A stretch of DNA of 64,000 bases from Curtobacterium sp. MMLR14_010 (GTDB lineage Bacteria > Actinomycetota > Actinomycetes > Actinomycetales > Microbacteriaceae), in the NCBI RefSeq assembly GCF_001865015.1, contig NZ_MJGV01000035.1, positions 1 through 64,000 on the forward strand, written 5' to 3'. Below, piece after piece: positions 32,740-42,800 of the stretch; position 1 is the first letter of the stretch, and each line of letters opens with the position of its first letter. The position numbers were made by a program, and so were the translations under genes. The notes beneath the pieces were generated by a model. The model had not been told where the DNA came from. It did no database searches and saw nothing but the letters and a program-made list of their open reading frames with translations.

Positions 32740-33440
32740 CGGACGTCCTCGATCAGACCGCCGTGTCGCTCGAACCGCACGGCGCCGCTGATGATCTCCT
32801 CGGCGACCTGGTGCATCGAGGTCTTCCGGGCGAACGCGTGGCCCTGGATGAGCAGCGTGGCGTCGTCGGGGGTGATGTCGAGCTGCGCGAGGACGACACC
32901 GGTCGCCTGGTGCACGACCCGGCGCGAGAACGAGTCGATCAAAGCCTCCTCATCCTCGATGGCCTGGACCGCGCGGCGCAGCACCCGGCGGCCCATCGCG
33001 GTCGCGAGCGCGGCCGCGATCTCGACCTGTTCGTGGTCGAGGTCGGTCGGGTCGGGCGCGTAGACGTCCACCGCGCCGAGGGGGAACGGGCCGAAGACGA
33101 TCGGGAACGCGAAGACGGCGCGCACGGCCTCGTCGCGGACGGCCTCGTTGAACGCGGGCCAGTCCGCGTTCGGGCGTTGGACGATGTCGCCCTCGAGCAC
33201 GGGCGCGCGTTGGTGCAGCGCGGTCCAGCACGGGCCCTCGGTCAGGTCGAACTGGATCTCATCGACCCGGAAGGCGGTGTCGTCGGACGCGGAGATCGTC
33301 TCGTTCGTGCCGATGACGCCGAACGAGGACACTGAGACGCCACCGATGGGCATGGCCTGTCGGACGGGTTCGCTGAGCTCCCGGTCGGGGACGTCGAGTG
33401 ACCGGATGGCGCGGAACGCGCGCTTCACTGCGTCATCCAT
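32736..33440 (-). CDS. GAF-ANTAR antitermination regulator 1
   Basis: 234 aa. GAF domain at about residues 20-160 (FDLTEGPCWTALHQRAPVLEGD, AVFAFPIVFGPFPLGAVDVYAPD), then an ANTAR domain (EALIDSFSRRVVHQATGVVLAQLDITPDDATLLIQGHAFARKTSMHQVAEEI). Start ATG 33440 lies inside the end of the AraC-type gene (8-bp overlap). Pairs of GAF-ANTAR genes in one operon are common in Microbacteriaceae, hinting at heterodimers. Confidence 0.87.
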   Translation of the reverse strand: MDDAVKRAFRAIRSLDVPDRELSEPVRQAMPIGGVSVSSFGVIGTNETISASDDTAFRVDEIQFDLTEGPCWTALHQRAPVLEGDIVQRPNADWPAFNEAVRDEAVRAVFAFPIVFGPFPLGAVDVYAPDPTDLDHEQVEIAAALATAMGRRVLRRAVQAIEDEEALIDSFSRRVVHQATGVVLAQLDITPDDATLLIQGHAFARKTSMHQVAEEIISGAVRFERHGGLIEDVR

Positions 33441-34236
33441 CGGCGTCCTCCTGATCGGTTTCCGATGGTACCCGCGAGCCGCCTGCGGTCGTCCGGCGTG
33501 TCGGCGGTGGTGGCGGCGCGGTCGGACCCCAGGCGGGCAGCTCGACCGGCACGTAGGACCCGTCGGCCTCGGGCAGGCGCAGGAGCGGGTTCACCGAGGT
33601 GAGGCGCAGCCCGTCGGTGTCGTGCAGTGCCCGGCGGACGGCGTCGTTGAGGACGAACGCCACCAGGTCCTCGGTCCCGCCGTCGGGCCGGTAGCCCTGC
33701 CAGGCGACGATCTCGCGCTCGGCCCGGTGCAGGGCGCTGGCCAGGGTCGCGTCGGGGTCCTGCACGTCGATCTCGACGTCGAGCACCAGTCGGAAGCGGC
33801 GCTGCTCGCTGCCGGGGTCGGCCAGCGAGGGGATCCGTGTGCCTGGCTCGTCGTCCGGCTCGAAGTACCGGAGGGCGGCGGAGGGAGCACTGCCGAACGC
33901 TGAGCGGTAGTCGGCGGCCATGCGACCCGCGTTGCTGAAGTGCCAGCGCCGGGCGACCTCGGCGACCGTCGGGCGGTCGACGGGGTCGGCGGACTGCAGG
34001 TCGCGCCGGACGCCCTCCAGCCGCAGCGCGCGGAGGTACTGCCCGGGGCTCACGCCGACCTCGCGGTGGAAGGCCTTCTGGAGGCCGCGCGGGGAGATGT
34101 TGACCGCAGCGGCGACGTCCGGCACGGCGATCCGCTCCTGCGCGTGGTCGTGGAGCCAGTGCAGCGCGTCGCGGACGGTCCGGGAGAGCCGGGGCGCCGT
34201 GCCCGCGGTCTCTCCTGGAGCGACGTCGTCAGACAT
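33433..34236 (-). CDS. AraC-type protein with N-terminal HTH, first gene of the ANTAR operon
   Basis: 267 aa from the ATG at 34236. The order is reversed compared with classical AraC: the double helix-turn-helix is N-terminal (RIAVPDVAAAVNISPRGLQKA and TVAEVARRWHFSNAGRMAADY, residues ~30-125). A C-terminal domain of ~140 residues of unknown type follows (FRLVLDVEIDVQDPDATLASA, LVAFVLNDAVRRALHD). Transcribed leftward with the two GAF-ANTAR genes, so it probably feeds into the same stress or light-type response. Divergent from the right AraC cassette. Confidence 0.82.
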   Translation of the reverse strand: MSDDVAPGETAGTAPRLSRTVRDALHWLHDHAQERIAVPDVAAAVNISPRGLQKAFHREVGVSPGQYLRALRLEGVRRDLQSADPVDRPTVAEVARRWHFSNAGRMAADYRSAFGSAPSAALRYFEPDDEPGTRIPSLADPGSEQRRFRLVLDVEIDVQDPDATLASALHRAEREIVAWQGYRPDGGTEDLVAFVLNDAVRRALHDTDGLRLTSVNPLLRLPEADGSYVPVELPAWGPTAPPPPPTRRTTAGGSRVPSETDQEDADG

Positions 34237-34351
34237 GTCGCCAGCGTAGGGCGACTGGTCGGCAGGTGGTTCAGGCGTTCTGTCGCGAAGACACCATGCG
34301 GACGCCTTGTCCGGAACACGAACCGCGATGCTGACGGTTCCGCGCTTTCTT

Positions 34352-34394
34352 GTCAACCCCTGTCGGTACGCATACCGGCCAGCCGATACTCGAA
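34352..34394 (+). promoter_or_regulatory. Conserved promoter/operator of the right AraC cassette
   Basis: GTCAACCCCTGTCGGTAC (34352-34369) and GATACTCGAA (34385-34394) match the left cassette leader exactly. A short inverted repeat GGTA-CGCA-TACC overlaps the first block in this copy only. Confidence 0.6.
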
Positions 34395-34440
34395 GTGTCT
34401 CAGGTGGAGCGGGTGACTGCACCGGGGACCTGGAGCAGAC

Positions 34441-34788
34441 ATGACAGGGAACACCGGGGCAGGGGCCCCGACAGGGAACACGGTCACGGGGAACACGGTC
34501 ACGTGGCGCCACCGGGTGCACGCGGACCGGATCAGGGCACTCGTGCAGACCGACCCGCTGGACGTCCGCGTGCAGCCGGTCGACGCCACGTGCTGGCGGG
34601 TGGTCGACGGCGCCGCAGGACAGGACGACCCGGCGATGCTGCTGGGCTTCGTCGAGCACCGTGACGGCGGGTACCAGTGCACGCTGATGGCGACGCTCGA
34701 CGAGCACCGGTCCGTCGGGTCGCTCGAAGCGGCCCACAAGTACTTCGAGCACGCGTGCGGCGAGCAGGGAACGGAGCCGACGTGCTGA
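34441..34788 (+). CDS. Small AraC-cassette protein, full-length copy
   Basis: 115 aa, ATG start ~50 bp after the conserved leader. It begins with a Thr/Gly/Asn repeat (GNTVTGNTVT), then a core with RIRALVQTDPLDVRVQPVDATCWRVVDG and YQCTLMATLDEHRSVGSLEAAHKYF, ending in a Cys. Its stop overlaps the AraC GTG start. The short copy at 13115 lacks the middle ~45 residues. No family recognised; being always 5' of the AraC gene it may be the regulator's partner. Confidence 0.7.
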   Translation: MTGNTGAGAPTGNTVTGNTVTWRHRVHADRIRALVQTDPLDVRVQPVDATCWRVVDGAAGQDDPAMLLGFVEHRDGGYQCTLMATLDEHRSVGSLEAAHKYFEHACGEQGTEPTC

Positions 34789-35926
34789 CCGCGACCGCCA
34801 CGACGGCGTCGACCACGACGACGACCACGACGGCGTCGACCGGGACCGTGTCGAACGACACGACCGCGCCGGCGGAGTCCCTCCGGTCCGAGCTGCCACA
34901 GCTCGGGCAGCGCCTGGACGCCAGACGGCTGTCGGACCACGCTGGCACCGACCGCCGTGACGCGGTCCGCCTGCTCGAGGACGTGTACGGCGCCGAGGAC
35001 GTCGTCTTCGGCCGTGGCGAACCGTTCCGCTGGCGGCTCCGGACCCTCCGCGACCTCAACGTCGAACTCGTCAACTCCGCCGTGACCACCGACCGCCGCG
35101 GTGACCTCGACGGCAGTGGATGGCTGACCCTCGGGTGGACCGCATGCGGTGGCGTCGGCATCGACACCGGCGCCGACCGCGTCGTCACGGAACCCGGCAT
35201 CCCCGTCGTGTTCCCCGTCGACCGGCCGTACTCGGTCGTCGTCCCGGCGGGCGTGCACTGGTGCGCATCGACCTCGGGTTCATGGAGACCGTCGGGGCAG
35301 TCCTGAACGGCGGCACCAGGAGCGGCACGGCGACCTTCCGGATGCAGCCGTCGCCCGAGGCGCTGCCCGGGCTCCGCACCGCCCTCGGAGCGGTCGCCAC
35401 GGCGGCCTTCGGTGACGTCGACCCGCACCAGGCGCGGTTGTCCCTGCAGGTCCAGCTCGCCGAGTGGGTCGTCCGCGCGTACGGCGCACGCTCGGACCGG
35501 CGGGAGCTCGGCGCCGGACGGACCACCGTCGAGCTCGCGCAGGCGTACCTGGCGGAGCACTGCGGCGACCAGGTCACGCTCGCGGACCTGTGCCGCGCGA
35601 CCGGGGTCAGCGCCAGGACGCTGCAGAGCGCGTTCCTGCGCTACACGGACAGCACGCCGATGACGTACCTGCAGCACATGCGCCTGGACCGCGTCCGGAT
35701 CGCACTGCAGCTCGCCGACCCGGGGTCCGTCACGGTCGCGACCGTCGCCCGCGAGTGGGGCTTCCGGCACATGGGACGCTTCGCCGGCACGTACCTGCAG
35801 CGGTTCGGGGAGTACCCGGGGGAGACGCTGCGGGGGCTGCCGACCCGTCGTCTGCGGAGCCGCGCCCTGCCCAAACGAGATGCGCCTCGGCCGAGCGGCG
35901 CTTGCCGCACCACTCTGGCCGGCTGA
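34782..35926 (+). pseudogene. AraC-family regulator, frameshifted
   Basis: Close paralogue of the intact gene at 12057. The first frame runs from GTG 34782 through the sensor domain up to PYSVVVPAGVH, then leaves the family and stops at 35306. The correct sequence resumes in another frame with RIDLGFMETVGAVLNGG and continues to the full double helix-turn-helix (QVTLADLCRATGVSARTLQSA, SVTVATVAREWGFRHMGRFA). Compared with the intact copy, about 4 bp are missing around 35259. The DNA-binding half is therefore made only if translation restarts internally. A sequencing error is possible. Confidence 0.8.
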
Positions 35927-36388
35927 AGCAATGCTCCCAGGGCACGTGCCCGAAGGATCCGCCGACGGTGTTTCGATGTCTAACACTGGAGGTTCGCAAA
36001 CCGTCCTCGTAACACTGAGAGCGTTTGCGACTCGAGTCCTGCCGCGGGCAGGAATGGGCGCGACGTGCTCTTCGCACGCAACGCAGCACGGCTTAAGTTC
36101 CCGGTTTCGGACGCGTCGTGATGGCGGCGTCAGTTTGATCAGCGTGGGAGCCTCAGCTGGCTTCACGGGAGCGTTTGCCCCGTCCCGACCGCATCGTGGT
36201 CACGTGGTTGCGGGCGGGACGTGTGCCCATTGGAACCGCCGGGCCGTTGAGGGTCACCCACCGCTTCCCCGAATACGCGGGGCGGAGCCTTCGAGAGCGT
36301 CGCAGCCCGACGGAGGCATCCAATGCCGCTGTCATGGGCCGACCGGATACTGAGGGCTGGTTCGCTGCCGGCGCCCGGGCGTGAGCTG
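35927..36388. other. Intergenic stretch, no gene recognised
   Basis: About 460 bp after the broken AraC gene. Open frames on both strands are short, basic or Pro/Arg-rich and lack ribosome sites; no similarity to known families was seen. Confidence 0.45.
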
Positions 36389-36619
36389 TCAGGTGATGTC
36401 GTCGCACTCCCGATATTCGTGGGACAGCGGACATCCCGGCGGGGATGCCATGTTCCCGGTCGCACACCATGACCGTGCCGCGTGGAAAAACCGTACTGGC
36501 GGATCACCCCGCACCGCGACTCGAACCGGCTCCCCCTCAGCGGGGACGAGGACCAGCGGATGAACGTCACCGTCCTTTTCGAGCGTAATCACCTCCGGCA
36601 TCGGCATCGCCATGTCCAT
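36389..36619 (-). CDS. Small hypothetical protein with strong ribosome site
   Basis: 76 aa from the ATG at 36619, preceded by GGAGGGAGC, one of the best ribosome sites in the window. The chain starts MDMAMPMPEVITLEKDGDVH, contains beta-type alternation (LVLVPAEGEPVRVAVRG) and ends with three Cys and His (WCATGNMASPPGCPLSHEYREC) that could bind a metal. No family recognised. It is isolated between debris regions. Confidence 0.6.
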   Translation of the reverse strand: MDMAMPMPEVITLEKDGDVHPLVLVPAEGEPVRVAVRGDPPVRFFHAARSWCATGNMASPPGCPLSHEYRECDDIT

Positions 36620-37301
36620 GCTCCCTCCATCCGGGTTCGTTCCGTATCCGCGACGCGTCGACAACGCGTCCGAGTGCCCCGATCCTTCGCCTGAGCGCCT
36701 GAGCGTGCAGGCCCATCAGCAGATACTGGACACCACCACATCGCCGACCTGTGAACACCGGCCGGTCGGCAAGGAACCCGTCAGCAAAGTGACGGGATGG
36801 CTTCGTCGCCGGGTCGGCCGACAGCACGGCCGATGGCATCGTTGCGACGCTTGTGTCCAGCGCCATGCTCATGGCCTTCCGGCGGGCAGCGAAACGAAGG
36901 GCACGACGCGACAAAAATCAGGGATGCTCGCTCACTGACTTGGTGCGCCAGCAAGCGGCGCCGCGGGGAGAGGTGCGAAACTGTCGCCCCCCGCGTCTCG
37001 TAAGCCGGTCGGTCAACGGCACAGAGAGCGGCGTGTCAACCGCGACAACTTCGCCATTTACCGCCTGACCTGGGAATTCCCGCAAGCCTGTCCCACAAAA
37101 CTGCCCGGTGAAGGGGCGCTAAGCGCTACACACTCGAGCGGCCTTCGCTAGCCGCTCTGATCGGGCAGGGAGGAGGACCGAGCTAGCCTTCTGAAGCCCT
37201 CATACTGACATAAGGTACATTATCGGCTCACCAAGGAGACAACAGAAGTGGCGGGCGGAGCCCAACGTTCGAGCGCCAGCCGCCCATGCCATGATCGGCT
37301 C
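36620..37301. other. Intergenic region with resolvase-site-like repeat
   Basis: No convincing gene in about 680 bp. A rightward frame near 36805-36935 looks protein-like (TADGIVATLVSSAMLMAFRR) but begins after a stop without a start, so it may be a fragment. A ribosome site AAGGAG near 37230 suits a GTG at 37248 of the downstream HIRAN-type gene. The repeat at 37040-37115 matches the one at 22385-22470. Confidence 0.45.
37040..37115. repeat. Resolvase-site-like repeat, right copy
   Basis: Same ordered blocks as at 22385-22470 (CGACAACTT, TGACCTG, ATTCCCG, CCCACAAAAC, CCCGGTG), in the same orientation, about 14.6 kb apart. No recombinase gene is next to this copy, so it may mark an old excision or insertion point. 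Confidence 0.45.
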
Positions 37302-38114
37302 ATGGGGATCCTCAATCGACTCTTTGGCCGCGATAAAGATCAGCCTGTCGATGACGGAGCCGAGGGCCTCACGGTCCTCTCTGGCACGACGACCACCTGC
37401 CGCGACGCTATCCTCGCATTAGCCGCGCGCCACGATGCCAGCGACGCTGGCTACGTCGAACTCAACGGCTCGCTCCAGCGCGAGCCGACGAACCCCGCCG
37501 ACCCGAACGCCGTCGCGGTGATGGTGGAGGGGGAACGAATCGGCTACCTCCCCGGGTACGCGACCGCGGCGGCCAACGTGTCTACCATCGGCTCCCGTGC
37601 CGTTCGCGTGCAGATTTTCACGGAGATGCTGCCAAAGGGGCCACGTGCCGAGGCGTGGGCGTGGCTCGGCAACGGATCTCTGCGGTGGGAGTGGACCTCA
37701 ACCAACAGGCCGCCGATGTCGTCCAAGGCGAAGGCGGCGGCCCACCACGAGGGCTCGCGCGAGATGGTCCGGGAGGGTCTCGCCCGCGGAGGGCAGCGGG
37801 CCGCGGAGTTCAATCGCGGCATGGTCAACGGCGTCCACTACCTCGAACTCGCCGAACCGATCAAGGAGCTCAAGCGCGAGAACCGTCTCGAAGAAGCGCT
37901 GGATCTCTGCCATGCAGCGATTCAGGGCGCTGAGGCCTCCCGGGACGGCCGGGAGCCCGCCCCGTTCTACACAGAGCAAGCCGCGATCATCCTCCGAAAG
38001 CTCGGTCGTCGTGACGATGAGATCGCCGTACTCCAGCGCTGGTTGAAGCTCTGCCCGCCAGAGCACCGCGATGGCAGCCGCATCGGTGCACGTCTGGTGA
38101 AACTGATGGGTTGA
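37302..38114 (+). CDS. HIRAN-like domain protein
   Basis: 270 aa from ATG 37302, whose product starts MGILNRLFGRDK, a usual N-terminus for this kind of protein; the GTG at 37248 has a better ribosome site and would add 18 residues. Residues ~45-95 resemble a HIRAN domain (YVELNGSLQREPTNPADPNAVAVMVEGERIGYLP), a module that recognises DNA 3' ends or unusual structures. The C-terminal part is helical and repeat-like (EPIKELKRENRLEEALDLCHAAIQ, DDEIAVLQRWLKLCP), resembling TPR helices. Function unknown; the DNA-related domain fits a mobile element. Confidence 0.68.
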   Translation: MGILNRLFGRDKDQPVDDGAEGLTVLSGTTTTCRDAILALAARHDASDAGYVELNGSLQREPTNPADPNAVAVMVEGERIGYLPGYATAAANVSTIGSRAVRVQIFTEMLPKGPRAEAWAWLGNGSLRWEWTSTNRPPMSSKAKAAAHHEGSREMVREGLARGGQRAAEFNRGMVNGVHYLELAEPIKELKRENRLEEALDLCHAAIQGAEASRDGREPAPFYTEQAAIILRKLGRRDDEIAVLQRWLKLCPPEHRDGSRIGARLVKLMG

Positions 38115-38250
38115 CGGGCACACCACTCAGTCAGTCGGAGCGGCCGGCAGCACCGTCGGCTGCCCGATCCTCCTCATCCCTGCAATGGCGGCTGACAATT
38201 TCGCGCCATCCGAAGCACTCCGGTTCGATATGAACGACCCCGGCTGCGCC

Positions 38251-39297
38251 TCAAACCGCCGGCGCTTCGTCGTCGGTATCGGCTTCGAGCGCTTGTGCAA
38301 GGTCAGCTTCTGAGGGCAGCGCCGCCTGTATCGCCGGCGGGAGCAGATCGTAGCTCGCGACCCCGATCGGCGTGTGGTGCGCGCCGAGCGAGTACCGGAC
38401 GACCGCGTCGTTCTTGTCTGCCACAAGCAGCAGGCCGACCGTGTCGGCGTGCTGTGAGCGGCGGAGCTTGTCGTCGACGAGGGCGACGTAGAAGCCGAGT
38501 TGGCCGAGGTACTCCGGCTTGAACTTGCCGGTCTTCAACTCGATGACGACGTAGCGGAGCTGCTCGACGTGGAAGAAGAGCAGGTCGACGAAGAAGTCGT
38601 CCCCGTCGACGTCGAAGTGCACCTGCCGGCCCACGAACGCGAACCCCTCCCCCAGCTCCCGCAACGTGTCGATGATCCGATCGACCAAGGCCTGCTCGAG
38701 GTGCCGCTCCTTCGCATCCCCGTCCAGCGCGAGGAAGTCCAGGACGTACGGATCCTTCGTGATCTGCTGAGCGAGGTCCGACTCCCCCGCTGGCAACGTC
38801 GCGGCGAAGTTCGACGGTGCCGCCTGCAGCCGGGTGTGGGCGTCGGTACGGATGTGGTGCTCGAGGACGTTGCGGGACCATCCATGATGAACCGCCTGCG
38901 CGGCGTACCACTCCCTGGTCTCTTGGTCGTCGAGACGGTTGAGGAGCACGGTGATATGCCCCCACGGAAGTTCTGCAACAACCTGTTGCACAACCTCACC
39001 GTCCGACCACGCGGCCGCGAAGGCTCGCATGTACGCGAGGTTCCGGGACGAGAAGCCCGTCATATCCGGGAACTCCGCACGCAGGTCGTCGGCGAGCCGG
39101 CCGATGACGTTGGTCCCCCACCCCTCCTGCTCTTGCCGCTGCAAGATCGTGGAACCAATCCCCCAGTACAACCGCACCAGTTCCGAGTTCACACGGCGCT
39201 GCGCAGTGAACCGCGCATTTCTCACTTGCTGCTTCAGCTCGGCCAAAGCGGCGGCGTAGCCGGAGGGAATGGCTGTGCTTCTCGTCATCGCGACCAT
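38251..39297 (-). CDS. YhcG/DUF1016-type PD-(D/E)XK nuclease, right copy
   Basis: 348 aa. Same architecture as the left copy: DUF1016 half (LVRLYWGIGSTILQRQ, LPWGHITVLLNRLDD) and nuclease half (FVGRQVHFDVDGDDFFVDLLFFH, YVVIELKTGKFKPEY). The two copies are near-identical over most of their length and differ mainly at the ends and in the region after LQAAP. It diverges from the right Lsr2 gene, exactly mirroring the left cassette, but is not followed by a membrane-protein gene. Confidence 0.88.
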   Translation of the reverse strand: MVAMTRSTAIPSGYAAALAELKQQVRNARFTAQRRVNSELVRLYWGIGSTILQRQEQEGWGTNVIGRLADDLRAEFPDMTGFSSRNLAYMRAFAAAWSDGEVVQQVVAELPWGHITVLLNRLDDQETREWYAAQAVHHGWSRNVLEHHIRTDAHTRLQAAPSNFAATLPAGESDLAQQITKDPYVLDFLALDGDAKERHLEQALVDRIIDTLRELGEGFAFVGRQVHFDVDGDDFFVDLLFFHVEQLRYVVIELKTGKFKPEYLGQLGFYVALVDDKLRRSQHADTVGLLLVADKNDAVVRYSLGAHHTPIGVASYDLLPPAIQAALPSEADLAQALEADTDDEAPAV

Positions 39298-39400
39298 TCT
39301 GCCTCACCGCAGGGGTCAGAGTGTCGGATCATGACGTCTGACCTTCTCCGGCGACGTATGTCACAGTAGAAGCACATCCCCTATCGAAAGGCGGCCTCCT

Positions 39401-39745
39401 ATGGCGCAGAAGGTCACCACGCACCTCGTCGACGACTTGACCGGCGACACCATCGACGATGGCAAGGGCCGCACGGTCTCCTTCGGCTTCGACGGCACCA
39501 ACTACGAGATCGACCTCACGGACGACAACGCTGACGTGCTCCGCGAAGCGCTCTCCGACTACATCGCCGCCGCCCGCAAGACCGGCACCCGCAGCGGCCG
39601 CGCATCCTCCGGCAGCGCCCCCAAGCGTGGGAACTCCGAGGAGCTCGGCAAGATCCGCGAGTGGGCAGCAGCGAACGGCCACGAGGTCTCCTCCCGCGGC
39701 CGGATCAGCCAGGCAGTCCGCGACGCGTACGACGCCGCACACTGA
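39401..39745 (+). CDS. lsr2: Lsr2-family nucleoid/silencing protein, right copy
   Basis: 114 aa with the same domains as the left copy, including VSSRGRISQAVRDAY in the DNA-binding half. The leader is conserved between copies: TATG-N-CACAGTAGA about 45 bp upstream and a GAAAGGCGRCCTCC ribosome site. The gene is convergent with the AT-rich TrlF gene, which would be a natural silencing target. Plasmid-borne Lsr2 may also lower the fitness cost of the element in a new host. Confidence 0.92.
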   Translation: MAQKVTTHLVDDLTGDTIDDGKGRTVSFGFDGTNYEIDLTDDNADVLREALSDYIAAARKTGTRSGRASSGSAPKRGNSEELGKIREWAAANGHEVSSRGRISQAVRDAYDAAH

Positions 39746-39763
39746 CGCCACTCCCCACACGTG

Positions 39764-39801
39764 ACAACGGCCGGCCGCCCATCGAGGGGGCCGGCCGTTG
39801 T
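39764..39801. terminator. Terminator between Lsr2 and TrlF genes
   Basis: Perfect 13-bp stem ACAACGGCCGGCC with GGCCGGCCGTTGT around a 12-nt loop; related to the left-cassette hairpin at 25902-25935 and serving both convergent genes. Confidence 0.75.
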
Positions 39802-39811
39802 GCTTCGCGCG

Positions 39812-39832
39812 GATAGCGGTCTCCTATGTCAG
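39812..39832. repeat. Conserved cargo boundary, right copy
   Basis: GATAGCGGTCTCCTATGTCA plus G, one base different from the inverted copy at 25869-25889. It lies between the Lsr2 terminator and the TrlF stop. Confidence 0.65.
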
Positions 39833-39885
39833 TCGGCTGCGCGCTTGACCACTGCCGCCATTCGATATGCGCAGCACAGAGCACA

Positions 39886-42800
39886 CTACTTTGTTTTATT
39901 TAGAAGCGGAAACGCCTCATACTTGTGGCGCCGGTTGTCAAACGCTGGCTTTGTGCCCTCGAGGATGTCGACTGCCGACTTAGCAACGTCCAACTCGGAA
40001 ATACATCCGCTAGTCACATTGAACACGCCATCGGCAACCGTGGCGTGAACGATCTGATCCGCGTCCCCCACAACCGCCAGATTTGCATTATGCGTAACGA
40101 TGATGGTCTGCCGACGCGCAGATGCCTCGCGGATTGCAGGTACGAGAAGCGAGGCTATAGTCGCGTTGTCGAGATTTTCCTCGGGCTGGTCAAGCAAAAG
40201 AGGCGTCGTGCGACGGTCCACGATTAGATAGAACAGGGCCAGCACAAGCCCCCGTTGACCCGGGGATAGCTGCGCCAATGGGAGACCATCGCCAATCAAA
40301 CCGAAACGCACTTCTAGCCAAGACAGGTCAAGGAGTGCGACCAAAAAGTCGGGTAGCGAGGTTCCGGCTCGAAGCCCCGCTCCTGCATGCCGGGCTGCAC
40401 CATCCTCAGCGCCACGGTCAGTACCCAGGCGTCGCACTATGACCGCAAGTTCGTCGGAGATGTCGTCCCAGCTCATGGCAGAGACTCGTTGCGGCAGCTC
40501 TCCGATCCACGAGCCGAGGTCGGTGTTACGTCGCCCATCGAGAGAAGCGCCCAACCGTTGGATTGCGGACGTGAACTCCAGTGCCGCACGGAACTCTAGG
40601 CCGGCCTTTTGCACAACCTGGGAGTCTGCAATAAACCTAGAGGCAGGCGCGTACAAGTCGAGCACTGCTCCGAGCTCGGAGAGTAGAGCATTGTGAATCT
40701 CCTCGCTCAACGAGAGAAGACGACCTTGGCATTGTTGCAACTGTTCGGGCGCTGACCTCGCTTTCTCCAGGAGGGCTTGTAGAAACACGAGGGAGCCGTG
40801 CTGGTCGACGCTTCCGCTGATTACTCGGACGCGCTCCTCTCCTTGCAGTACGCGCTGACGAGCCAGTTCTCGCGTACTGTCGACCGAAGCTAACGCATTG
40901 GCCAGTTCGCTCAACTTCAGATTGGCGGCATCAAGCTGCTGCTGCAAACCTGCATTGTTGGAGCTTGCTGACGCACTGCGCGTCTGCTGCGAGGCCCGCC
41001 AGCGTTCAACCCAGTCTTGGTTGATTCGAACCGAGATCAAGTCTTCATCTCGCACCTGCTCATCAATTGAAAGCAGCGAGCGCGCCTCTTCATTCAAAGT
41101 CAACGCGGCTAGTCTCAGATCGTTCGCTTGCCGAACAAGCCTATCGGCGTCACCAAGTTGCCGCGTGATTGAGCCAATAGACAATTGATTTTGAGCTATA
41201 TCATTCAGTAGCCCTTGGCGCCCAGCTGCAAGTTCCTCAGATTCTTGGCGAAGTGCTCCAACTGTCTGATCGTTGCCACTCGCTGCATCGAACTCTGCGA
41301 GAACCTGACGATCAGCAGCGAGAGCCTCCTCAGCGGTCTCCAAGTCCAGGCGTTTGAGCCCGATACGTCCTTCGATCTCGGTAGGGACGTTCGCGGCGAT
41401 GAAATCTGACCAATCGGAAAACTTCTCGGCCTCATGGCGAAGCTCTGCGCGAAGCTTGGCGACTCGTTCACGAGCGGCGGTAGTCTTTCTGGCAATCAGC
41501 CCCTCGAACGAAGTTTCTCCCGTTTTTTCCTGCTCGGGGATGTGAGTGAACAACACATCTCGCAACTCATTCTCAAAGATGTGGCTCTCCAGCGATAGCG
41601 GGTCGGTCGTGCACACCTTCTCTACGTATTGTTGGGGTAAGTATTCGACGAGCACCGGAGCTGCCGGGTCGTGTTTTGCGGTGAGACTGACCGTGCGTTC
41701 GTTGGCAGTCCGCCATGTGATGGTAGAGGTATATTCCTTTGCCGCTTTATTGCTCGCGGTTAGGAAGCGATTCGGAGTTAGAAAAGCGAACTCGGTGTTA
41801 CGAGATGAATTGCCAGCTAGCGCAATGCAGTCGAGAAGTGCCGACTTGCCTTGACCCTTGTTGCCCACAATGGCGACGAAGCCACTATTCAACGGCAGTT
41901 CGTAGCTAAACGATCGGAACTTCGTGGGATCACTAGATCGAATTGCAATCGAATCGACGTATTCCTCTGGCGCCTTTTGCACACGGTCCAATGCGGGTGG
42001 CTGCAGTCCCACGAACACACGGTTCTCGAATTCGTCAATTGCATGGATGAGACCGGCGAAGGTGGGAGTGGTGTTCATCCAGGTTGAGCAAGCCCCAAGA
42101 CGGTCTTTATCGGTCGAGTCGGCCCAGGTGTGCGCGTCACTGCAGTCCAACAACCGATGGTTGACGCTTTGAGCTTTGAGCTTCTCAACCTGCGTCGCCC
42201 AGTCACTTGGATCCTCGAACGCGGTAAATAGAAATTTGGCAGTCGAGATGATGTTGCGCTTTGACGCTACTGCCTGCTTCCACTTGATTGCGTTCCACTC
42301 GGTTCTTCCCAGTCCAACGAGTGCCTTTCCCTTCAAGAACGAGGAGTCTAGAACCTCTAGAACGGAATCGAGGGATAGGTTCAGCTGGTTGAACCCTTCC
42401 TCGAGATCGCTGTGGAACTTGTGCAGTTCGTCCGAAGGAACGTTTTCCTTCATCTGGCGGCCAAGCTCCATTAAAGATTCTCGCGTCACAGCTCCCTTCC
42501 AGTCCGCTCCTTCCGTTGCATCTGTTAGAGAGAATTGCCCGTGAAGCCTGTTGAGAAACTGCTGCTGAATTACCTCAGGCTCTAGCTCAGGGTCAAAAAT
42601 TACGTGCAGGTTCGCTCGTGTCAGTTTGCTTTCAGTACCGCCGAATTGATCGATGCGCATTTCCAAGACGGGGAATATTGCGTCGAGATTCTGAAGTCGA
42701 CCAGACAGCTTCGCGTCGCGCACGCGGTTGTAACCGTCAAGGAACCAGTAGTCGTTCAGGCCAATGACGCGAATATCTTTGGGGAGCGCCTCCAGTGCGT

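Noticed and set aside
36567-36914. Leftward 115-codon frame overlapping the small protein at 36389
   Set aside because: The overlapping 76-aa gene has an excellent ribosome site, whereas this frame has none and no recognisable pattern.
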